Source: Austropuccinia psidii (lineage: Eukaryota > Basidiomycota > Pucciniomycetes > Pucciniales > Sphaerophragmiaceae). From it: 64,000 bases of DNA. The position numbers and the translations under genes were made by a program. A model generated the notes under the pieces. That model was not told where the DNA came from. It saw only the letters and a program-made list of their open reading frames with translations, and searched no databases. The stretch lies in assembly GCA_023105745.1 (NCBI GenBank), contig JALGQZ010000004.1, positions 64,577,112 to 64,641,111 on the forward strand. Reading direction: 5' to 3'. Positions 54,538 to 64,000 of the stretch are shown here, piece by piece (the stretch's first letter is position 1; the number at the start of each line of letters is the position of its first letter).

Positions 54538-55473
54538 GAATTGTAAGCTGTGTGAAAGTTTCAAGCAAATCCATTAAGAATTGTATTTTTAATGAATTTT
54601 TGAAGTTATTGCTATTTTTCCACATAAAATAGCAATACACACTAAAGCTCAACTTTTGATAAGGTTTTAATGCTTGTAACCTTAAATTTTTACGCTTATT
54701 TAAGCTTTTTAAGCTTTGACAGGTCTCAAAACTTTAATTCCAAGCCTGCATATTGGGATTTACCCTTTGGCAGATTGAAATTCCTGTCCAAATTGGGATA
54801 AAACCTGTTTAAACCTTAAGGTTGGATCAAAGTCTAATCTTAAAGTTTAAGTAAGGTTGAAAATCCTCAAATAAATGTGGACAACTGTAATTGAATCCTT
54901 GCAGATCGAAAAATCTGGGTACCCCAGCTCTGTTTGGTCTTTTTCCTTTGTCCCACCTTTTTGCTTGGATTTTACCCTTTTATTTATTTAAAGCCATGCT
55001 ATGGCCTTGAACACTTTTAAATTGAGCTCATGCAGTATTTACATCCTTTATGGCAAATCCTTGGCCAATTCAGTAAATATACACAACACCTCACTTTTAA
55101 CTGAAATTTTGGCAAGTTTGTATAAACCTTATGCAACTTTAAATTTAAGTCTATTTAAGCTTTAATTTAACAATTTTTAAAAAAAATGTTAAAAAAGTTA
55201 CATTAGTACTGTGAGATTCCTAACTCTTCCAATAACATAAGAGATAAGCTTTTTTGGGCCGACACCCTATGGGTGTACCCTAGGTCATTTTTGGTGTAGA
55301 ATCCAAAAATGACATAATATTTATAACTTAGTTTATCCAAAAAAAAGGTTATACTTATTTCTTGTTATTTTTTATTTCAAATTAAATTGAAAAGTCTGTT
55401 GAAGACAGAATCAGCTGTATATAAAATCATTTGTGGCCTTATGGGTATGCTATACATACCTCACAGGCTCACA
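53284..55473 (-). mobile_element. Family B-like LTR (3' LTR of a minus-strand element)
   Basis: Plus-strand ends TGTGAGGTTTGTCTATG ... CTCACAGGCTCACA; it is a diverged reverse-complement copy of the element B LTR. It precedes the minus-strand pol end at 55474-56792, so it is a 3' LTR. It contains a (TA)n run at 54505-54535 absent from the other copies. Confidence 0.88.
54505..54535. repeat. (TA)n microsatellite
   Basis: About fifteen TA units inside the family B-like LTR. Confidence 0.85.
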
Positions 55474-56792
55474 TTCCCTACCACCAAAAGAAATTGTACC
55501 ACAATTTTCTATTAGTAGTATACCCCCAAATTAGTTGGGGGGGTATCATCCACTGTCCAACCTCTCTACTTATACTCTCAAGTATTTAAAGCACACAATT
55601 CAGATGTTTTGTTGAGGAATTGGTCTTCTCTTATGTCTGAATCTTCTGAGAAACGTTTGGGCAGCAGGTATCTTTTCTGCTACAATCCATTCATCTTCAT
55701 GTTGTGGATTTCTGTAGCTGACAAAGTATTCTCTTTCATTTTTCCCCTAAGTCTTCTTTCTTTCAAGACTTTTAGTACTTTTTTCTCTTCACTCTGATCA
55801 AGTGGAGGTACTTCTAAGGGTGTTTCATTTCTCAAAGGAAATAATTCCTTATCACTTGAAGTTTAATTCTTTACCAGACTAACAGCAAAAGTTGGATGTT
55901 TGTTTTCCAATTCCCCTGAAAGTTCTACTTGTACTGCATTTGTCCCATGAAGGGCTTTAATAATGAATAGTCCTGCAAAGGAATCTTTCAAGTTCTTTGG
56001 ACCTTTAATATTATGAAAGTTGATGGTTGAAACTAGTATCAAGTCCCCTACTTTGAATTCTGGCATTTTATGACTTTTATCCCATTTCTGTTTAGCATAT
56101 TCAAAGGCATCATTCATGCTTTGATTTGCATGATGCCTTACTTTATCAAGAAATAGCTTAAATCTTGAAGCAGATGGATGAATATCAACTAAATCCTTCT
56201 TCAAAGTGTCAACTGGAAGTTTAGGGTTGCATACATTTTGCAACATTGCAGGAGTTTTGCCTGTTGAAGCATGGATGGAGGTCTTGTAGGCTAATTCTAA
56301 TGCTGGTATAAGAGTACACCAATCATGGGTAAAGCCATCAGAATTTTTAAACTCCAGGCCATAAGCGCAAATTCTTCTGATCATGTCCTCAAGGGTTTGT
56401 ATCATTCTTTCTGCTAACCCATCTGTTTGTGTATGGTATGCTGTCGAGAATGATAGTTTTGTACCCAAAAGCTTTTGTAAATTGGTCCATAAGGCTGATG
56501 TAAATTTTGAGTCTCTATAACTAATGATGTCTTTAAAGAGACCAGTATGAGATATAACTCTGTTCCAAATCAAAAGAGCTGTATCCATAGCTGTGTCATC
56601 TTTATGACATGGTAAAAAGATTGGTTTTTTGATATATCTGTCTACAATGACAAGACATTCATTATAACGTTTGTCACCTCCAGGTTGTAAGGTAGTTACC
56701 CAATTCATATGAGCCACTTCCCATGGGGTACTTGGCTCTTGGATATGAATCATCAAATCAAATATTTTACCAGTAGCTTGATTGGCTTTTTG
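55474..56792 (-). pseudogene. Gypsy B-like pol 3' end: integrase and chromodomain remnant
   Basis: Next to the LTR lies a polypurine-like tract (minus strand GGTGGTAGGGAA). The minus-strand frame 56756-55863 gives integrase MNWVTTLQPGG, SYRDSKF and AERMIQT, close to element B; the catalytic first and second Asp positions read MNW (Asp to Asn) and SYRD. The chromodomain part, about 55860-55600, is broken by stops and shifts. Upstream it is cut at 56792 by the family C LTR within the integrase zinc domain. Confidence 0.85.
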
Positions 56793-58642
56793 TGTAAGGT
56801 TTGACTATGAAACAGTTAGTAAAAATTACCAATATTTTACTTATTGTACTCTGAATGTCCTTTAAATAATATAATAATTAATATATTTAAAAGCACTTTA
56901 TTATTGTTACCAACAAATAATAGAGGCATAGAAAATTGTCTTTTATTGATTAAAAACAATTAATAACTGTAATATTACTAATATTAAAGTTATAAATTGA
57001 TATAAATACTATTTATATTAATTAAAGAATTATTAAAGTAATAATAAAGAGAAAATTATTATAATAAGAGAGAATAACCTAATTTTAACACTTAGTACAA
57101 TAATTTTGAATAATTTTACACCAAATGATATAAATACAATCTGTTTAAATTGTATTTACGATAAAAAATAAGAGAAATTACAAATTTTCTTGATTTTACA
57201 TGGACTTGAGGTTTTTAAGAGAAATATAACAAAACAGTGGAACAATTGGAGTAATCACATCAAAGATGATGATTATAATGAATATTATCTTTTGTCTTTC
57301 ATAATATAATGTATTTGTATATAAAGAATAAAGATTTTACCTTTTAATTTAATTGTTCTAATGTTTTGATGCGTCTAAGGGGAAAATAGAGTAAAAAGAG
57401 CTCTATTATAGTAAATACCTCCCTCCTAGAGTCCAGTAGGCTTCTAGTAGACGTTTACTGATGGTATCTACGAGAAATGATCAGTATCTTAAGGCTTAGT
57501 GATGATTATATCATGATCAAACCATCTTATCTCATTATTATGCCATTATTTAGAGTTATCACTATAACTCTAAGTTTGATGACATCATAGGCTTGGCAGA
57601 AGCCTAAACTTTGTGTATTTTATTAGTATTAATCATAATCTAGTAGTATTGATAAGCTGTATCACTTATATGACTGTTAAACCTAAAATAAGATCACAGT
57701 TAGTGATCATAAATGATCAATTTTAAGCTTAAACTTTGATCATTAATAACTTTTAAGTTATACACGCTAAAGCTATTCTGAAAGTGGATTCTGATATCTT
57801 GGAATGTCATTATTAAACTGCCAAGAGAATTTTATTACATCATTAAAACTCTATTTGTGATGGTTTTTCTTGTAGCTCATCTTTTCTGTTGAAATATAAT
57901 ATTTTAAACTTCAAACCATGATTTCAAGGGGTTATACCTTGAATATTATAGTAAAGATTATGTCATTCTTCATGTACAAACTAGTGGAATCTGACTGTCT
58001 ACTGTTTTTTAAGTTTGGACCAATTTCACAACAAAGTGGTCAACAGCTTTGTTGATTTTATTGAATAATCCATTACAAGTTTTAACCTTGTTTATAGCTT
58101 GTGAAATAAAGTTCATATATGTGTTTCTACAGTAATTAAGTGGTAACTTCTTTTTTTGGTTTATCTCTCTATATTGTATATTTCAAGAGATATTAGCTAA
58201 GAACCATGAATATATGCATTGACCCAAAAAGTGCATATATTCAGCTTAATTCCTTAAGTATTGACTTTAGAGAATAGCTTTATAACTGTTTTATATGTAT
58301 ATTTTCATTGAGAATCTAATGGTACAATTTATTTCACATGTGTTTCATTGTTTTCGGAGTTAAATGAGGGTTTGTAACTTTTTTTAAGGTATTATTACTT
58401 ATACTTCAGTAATTATTGACTTTTCAGATATGCCATAACAATGATATATGTGTATTTTACCATGAGAAATCTAATGGTGTAATTTATTTCACATGTTTAT
58501 TCATTATATCCTGATTTCATTCAGATTTTTGTACTTATTTATGGTATTTTACTAATTTTTGATATAACTATTATACATATAATTATTACAGAAATTTTGT
58601 TGTGACCTTTTTGGATATGTAGTCATATCTCAAAGGCTCACA
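56793..58642 (-). mobile_element. Family C LTR (3' LTR of a minus-strand element)
   Basis: Plus-strand ends TGTAAGGTTTGACTATG ... CAAAGGCTCACA. The ends resemble A and B but the body is largely different. It is inserted in the integrase of the preceding element and followed by its own pol end. No coding region inside. Confidence 0.85.
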
Positions 58643-61504
58643 TTCCCTACCACCAAAAAATATTGTACCACAATCTGATATAGTTAATTAGGGTATCAAT
58701 CACTGTCCTACTTCTTCAATAGACTTTATTAGTCTTGAAGCTCAATAATGCTTGATTTTTCTATTCTTTAGGCTTTCTTTCATGTCTAAACCTTCTTAAA
58801 AGTTTATCAAAAAAATTTATATCCTTCCCAAGTAGCCATTCATCTTCTTGAGTTGGATTTCTATACCTTACCAGGTATTCCCTTTCTTTTTTGTTTCTTG
58901 TCCTTCTTTCTTTAAGGACTTTCATAATTTTCTTTTCTTCTCCTTCTTCTAAAGGGGGTATTTCAAGTGGGGGTTTATTTCTTAGTGAAAATAATTCCTT
59001 GTCACTTGAGCTGTAAGGTTTTATCAGACTTACAGGGAAATTTGGATGTATTTTCATTAATTCACCTGTGAGCTCTAATTGCGCAGCATTAGGTCCATGT
59101 AGTGCTTTTATCATAAATGGTCCTAAAAAGGAATCTTTCAATTTCTTTGGGCCTTTCATATTGTTGAATTTTAGAGTTGATACTAGGATCAAGTATGCTA
59201 TTTTGAAGTCAGGTGGTTTATGACTTTTATTCCATCTTTCTTTTGCATACTTGAAAGAATCTTGCATACATTTGTTTTCATGGTGTCTTTCTTTGTCAAG
59301 CATTGACTTGAAGCTGCTTGCTGTTGGGTGTATATCCACTAAATCCTTTTTGAGTGTATCATAAGGGAGTCTTGGATTCCAGCCTTTTTCTAGCATTGCA
59401 GGTGTCTTTCTAGTTGAAGAATGGATTGATGTCTTATATACCAGTTCAAGAGCTTGTATTAATGTACACCAATCATGGGTAAAACCATCAGAATCTTTGA
59501 ATTATAGGCCATAAGCACAGAATCTTCTGATCATGTCTTCTGATGTCTGTATCATTCTTTCTTCCAGACCAGCAGTTTGGGGGTGGTAAGATGTTGAGAA
59601 TGATAGTTTTGTTCCAAACAGCCTATGGAGGTTTGTCCATAATTCCGAAGTGAATTTTGGGTCTCTATCACTTATGATATTTTGGAATAAGCCTGTGTGG
59701 CTAATAACTTTATTCCATATCATTATGGCTGTATCCATAGCTGTATCATCTTTGTGACGTGGTAAAAAGATTGGGGTTTTGCTATATCTGTCAACTAATA
59801 CTAGGCAAGCATTGTAACTTCTGTCTCCTCCTGGGGGTAATGCTGTTACCCAATCCATATGAACTATTTACCAAGGGGATTTTGGTTCTTTGATTTTGAT
59901 CATCATTCCAAATTTCTTACCTGTGGCTCTGTTTGCTTTTTGGCATCTGTCACAGGTTTGGCAGTATTCTGCAACATCTTTCTTCCAATTTGGCCACCAA
60001 GAGCAGGTTTTTACCCTCTCTAGTGTTCTGTGTTCTGAGAGATGTCCAGCTGCAACACTATCATGAAATTCATGTATTATAGTGTTTATTAGAGTTCTAT
60101 CTGTTAGAGCCATAACACATGTATGTTTAGTTCTATGGTAAAGGATTCCATGAAGGAGGTGGAATCTTCCTTCATCATATGCTTTTTTCCATGTTTCATC
60201 CAGTTTTGATTAAAGTGATGGGTCTTTCAGTCTTTCATTAAAAGTTGGCATAGGATATGGCAGTTTTTATCCATTTTATAGCTTTATTTAACTTTGTCAA
60301 AGAATTCTGTGCCTATATCTGTTACACATATGCCTTCTATATGGTGCTCTTCCTGTGGTACCCATGCTGGATTTTCAGGTGTATTTGCCAGAGCCCATCC
60401 GCTAAGACCATCTTCATTTTTATTAATATTACCAGATTTATGAGCTATAGTCATATTTCCTTTATATTATTGGATGGCAATTTGCCATCTTAACATATGT
60501 CTATTTGGGGTTTTCATGTTAAGTAAAGATTTTACAGCATTGCAATCTGTAATTACATCAAATACTGTCCCATCTAAATAATAGTGTAATTTTTCCAAAG
60601 CCCATACTAAGCAGAGGCATTCCATTTGGCTTGCTCCATATCTTGCTTCTGTTGGCTTTATTTGTCTTGAAATGAAGCAAATTGGTCCTTCAACAGGTTT
60701 GTCATTGATGATTTGTGTCTGGTGTAGTGCAGCACCTAGTCCTTCTCCACAAGCATCAATGTATAGCTTAAAGGGTAGCTCCCAATCTGGCATCAGAAGA
60801 AATGGGGCATTTGTTAAGGAATTTTTCAATTCTTCATATGCCTTAACTCTTTCTTCAGTCACTTCATAGACTGTCTGTTGGTCACAGAGTTTATACAATG
60901 ATTTAGCAATTCTTGAAAAATCTTTTATATGTTGTCTGTAATAACCAGCAAGTCCTAGAAATGATTGCATTTCTTTCTTTGTTTGGGGAATTGGTTTTAA
61001 TAGAACTGCTGCTACTTTTCTCTTGTCTATGCCCAAACTTAATCCAGATACAACATGTCCTAGTGCTTTCAGTTCACTGTATGCAAAATGACACTCTTTC
61101 AGAGAGATTTTCATGTTTACTTGGACTATTGTTTGCAAGATTCTTTCTAGTCTTGATAAGTGACTGTCCCAAGTCTTTGAGCAAATTATGATATCATAAA
61201 TATAAATAATCAGCTATCCTTCTGATAATTCTTTAGGAAATATGGTATTCATCATCCTTTGGTAGTGGGATGGTGCATTTTTTATACCAAATGGCATCCT
61301 GAGATATTCAAAGATTCCACAGTGGACTATTATCCTTAGTAGTTTTTTGGCATTTTCTGTTAATAAATTTTGATGAAAACCCTTTAGAGCATCCATGGCT
61401 GTGATGAGCTTAGCCTGAGATAATTGTGTTAATGTCTCATGGATTCTGGGTATTGGATATCTGTCAGGGATAGTATAGGTGTTTAGAGCTCCAAAGTCCC
61501 CTAC
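58643..61504 (-). pseudogene. Family C pol remnant: RT, RNase H, integrase, chromodomain
   Basis: Minus-strand pieces in order from high to low coordinates: RT from about 61504 ([31 protein letters not shown] at 61396, [16 protein letters not shown]), RT end and RNase H 61138-60467 ([15 protein letters not shown]), integrase zinc motif 60113-59868 ([26 protein letters not shown]), DDE core 59858-59502 ([25 protein letters not shown]), and C-part plus chromodomain 59396-58761 ([17 protein letters not shown]). Stops or shifts separate the pieces, including near 61214, 60466, 60230, 59867 and 59501. The 5' side is cut by the family E LTR at 61505. Confidence 0.88.
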
Positions 61505-63838
61505 TGTGGGAACTCCTCTGCGTGTGGGATAAAATGAGGCAGTACCTGGAAGGGGAAATTACAAGAAAACAGTTTTGAATTTCTGTTTGAGACTTGTAAC
61601 CCTTGCTCTGCTCGTGTGCTAGAATAATCTAGACTGCCCTTCCTAATATGCTAAGTTATCTTTACTGAGTTCACCAAATCAATTTTATTATTGATAGTGG
61701 CTTGATCAGAAAATATTAGACTCAACAATCTCTAATCAGACTTTGCTCTACTCAAAACAATGGTTATTTAAAACCTAAACAAATAAATTCTTTTTAAAAC
61801 TTTCAGGAGGCTGAGTGGATTCCACCAGATGATAGTACAACAATATATAAAATCATATAATAACTAAAATAAATAAAAAATAACAGGAACCACTATCTTC
61901 TAATTCAAAACCACAAAATATTCTTTTCTTGATAGTTCTTGGATAAATATAGAAACTAATAGCTAGGATAACAGCAATCTTCAATTCTCTTAATGATAAA
62001 CTTGAAAAGGATAAAAATATATTTCAAGCCCTTTTGATGTGATGGATGGGATAATACTCTAATAATTGCTAATAATTTAGTATAATATGGGTAGGTTAAT
62101 GTTATGTTTTGTGTTTTGATTTAATAATATATTATATGATCTCTTATGGTTCTTTTTTTTTGATAATAATACTAGCTAACTGCTTTAGGTTTAATATTAA
62201 TCTTAACTAAACACTAAAGTATTTAATTTTATTTTGTTCCTTGATGATAATGTATTAGGGATTACCCAATAAATACAAATCCACTTTTATTTTGAAAGTA
62301 GTAAAATTACTTTGGTTGTGCAGGTTTTGTTTTAACACAAGCAAAATTACTCTCTTTGAGGAAGTTTTCAACAAAAACTAGCCCAAAACTAATTATAATG
62401 GTTAGGTTTTATTTTAAAGCCTAAAAAATTACTTTGGTTTGATGTTTTTATTTTAAAACTCTCTAAAAATTACTTTTAAGGATTTAAACACTAAACTCCA
62501 GAGACGCCTTGCCAATGAGCTTCAAGCTTTAAGATCCTAATTAAATAAGGCACTACTCTACCTGCTAGTAAGGGATGAATTAAAGTCTTTTCACACTATT
62601 GGTTCTCTTGATCTATGTCAACAACGAACCTCAGTTACTAGGCTTAATTTATCAAAATTTCTAGTATACCTCCTAGAAGAGGGATCAGAAAAAATAAATT
62701 CAATTTACAATTTCTAGATGGGGAAAAGGGAAAAAATGGGAGAGAGGGCCTCTATTTATAGCCGTGGGGCCCTCCATAGGAGTGCAAAAAAAGAGGGGAC
62801 TTAGAAATTTTCAGCCTCTGGTGGCTGTGCAAAGCCGTGCAAACTTTTAATTTTGGATTTTCAGGGCAACGTGTTGTGACGTGACACGAGTCTGGATTTC
62901 TGACCAATCAGATTGCTTCACTTGACTTTTCCTAATGACATGACATGTTTCTGACCAATCAGATCCATTCATTCTTACCTCTCCTATTCACATGTGACAT
63001 GTGGCTGTGTAATACAGTTAAACCTTAATTTCTGGCCCCGGAACCCTTATCTCCATGTATTACTCAATTGATTACTAATCTTTCAGCTGATTTTACTGTA
63101 TTATAGTTGTCTGGCTTCCTGTATTACTCATTGACCTATATTACCTGTATTACCTGTATTCTTCCTGAAAATTCCTAAATCTTTTATATTCCTTCCAAAA
63201 TTCAGTCCCACTCTTCATTTCTGCAGCTTCAATGAGAAATTTGGGGGTTACATTAACAGAAAAGTTGATGTAATATGGCCTTTCCAATTCAGCAATAAAT
63301 TATTTCAGTCTTCAAAAATTAATCATTTAATTATCTAAAGGAACTCAATGATGCTTATCCCCTCTTTGGGTGGTTCATAACAGCAAAAACACATGAAATT
63401 TCCCAAAATTGATACTTCAAAAGTGTTTTGTTCCACACCTTGAATCTTCTATGTCCCCTATGATGCCTACAACTCTGCTCTTTATTAATTGGCATCATCA
63501 TTGTGACTCTGATTATATTAATCACCCAATTGCTTATATTTAAGCATATTTAAAAAATATATATATTAAAAAAGATTATTTACAGAGAAAATTGAAAAAT
63601 GTCTTTGATTTGGGTACTGTCCATCACAATTATGTGTTGGATAGTGCAGTGGGGTGACACTGGAAGAGCAAACCTGTGGTCAATTTTCCTTAATGAATAT
63701 ATCATTTGTGTTATTCCATGTTTATTTTACTGTTACTTTCCCTCAAAGGTGACTTCATACTATTGATATCCTCTTTTATATAAATAATTACCATAAAAAT
63801 AAAAAATTTATTCAGCTGAACTGTCATGGTATACCACA
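61505..63838 (-). mobile_element. Family E LTR, minus orientation
   Basis: 2334 bases. On the minus strand it starts TGTGGTATACCATGACAG and ends GAGGAGTTCCCACA; it is the counterpart of 16167-18085. It has a TATA box at 62753-62760. On its right the internal region begins with a polypurine-like tract, so this is a 3' LTR of an element extending past the window. It interrupts the family C RT. Confidence 0.82.
62753..62760 (-). promoter_or_regulatory. TATA box of family E LTR (minus)
   Basis: TATAAATA on the minus strand, within GGCTATAAATAGAGGCCCTC; same context as 17183-17190. Confidence 0.7.
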
Positions 63839-64000
63839 TCCCCCTCTCCATTTAATGCTGTCCCCAGCATTCTAAGTGAAGCTGAATGAATTATACTATG
63901 CCATCTGCAATATAGTCCTTTGATATGCTACTACTATTGTCTTCCTATCCATCATTTAATATATCCAGTGCATGAAAAAAAAGAAATGAGCCCCTTAAAT
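63839..64000 (-). pseudogene. Internal 3' end of family E element
   Basis: Minus strand ends GGAGAGGGGGA before the LTR (polypurine tract). Upstream a frame reads NAGDSIKWRGG, similar to C-termini of other fungal retroelement polyproteins as I recall them. Too short to classify. Confidence 0.4.

Noticed and set aside
1..64000. Search for tRNA, rRNA or host protein-coding genes
   Set aside because: No cloverleaf-like or rRNA-like stretch was noticed, and every long ORF carries a transposon motif or is a shadow. A tRNA/rRNA scan by program was not possible here.

Overview
Nothing in this window looks like a host gene. It is a dense, layered stack of transposable elements, very AT-rich, with introns bearing GT-AG ends inside the DNA transposons, Ty3/Gypsy chromoviruses with C-terminal chromodomains, a Ty1/Copia relic and two-gene Harbinger (PIF) transposons. 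This points to a TE-bloated fungal genome. The protein style, especially the pol C-termini and the Harbinger second gene, resembles my memory of rust fungi (Pucciniales, possibly Austropuccinia psidii); that assignment is recall, not a search result. I saw no tRNA, rRNA or CRISPR.

Layout. (i) 1-8885: the right end of one Harbinger-like element, then two full-length Harbinger elements (562-5006 and 5118-8885). Each has a spliced DDE transposase gene and a convergent Myb/SANT-like DNA-binding gene. The second lies inverted relative to the first, and both are decayed by point stops. (ii) 8889-16166: a dead Copia element, split by two solo Gypsy LTRs (11025-12779, TSD TAGAC; 12952-14871, TSD CTTAA) and cut off in its RNase H by an LTR of another family (16167-18085). 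(iii) 18503-28181: a degenerate Gypsy chromovirus (family D). (iv) 28182-31021: AT-rich sequence, a duplicated segment called R, a Copia tail with its polypurine tract, and two head-to-head LTR-like repeats.

(v) 31027-52124: a Gypsy element (family A, minus strand, TSD CAACA). Its gag is split by a younger Gypsy element (family B, plus strand, 37265-48269, TSD ACCAG). Element B carries an uninterrupted 1922-residue gag-pol frame and almost identical LTRs. (vi) 52125-64000: a second R copy, then three minus-strand elements each broken by the next: a B-like 3' end (53284-56792), a C element (56793-61504) and a family E LTR (61505-63838) whose internal region runs off the right edge.

The most interesting signal is in the Gypsy elements. 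Elements A and B, and less clearly D, carry an overlapping reading frame of roughly 190-240 codons ahead of gag, in the +1 frame relative to the gag-pol frame. In A and B this +1 frame is the better conserved one, although the conserved start (M..TRSG) and the capsid-pol part lie in frame 0. That implies a 0 to +1 to 0 expression scheme (frameshifting, reinitiation or splicing), and in A the +1 frame ends in an AUGA stop-start overlap.
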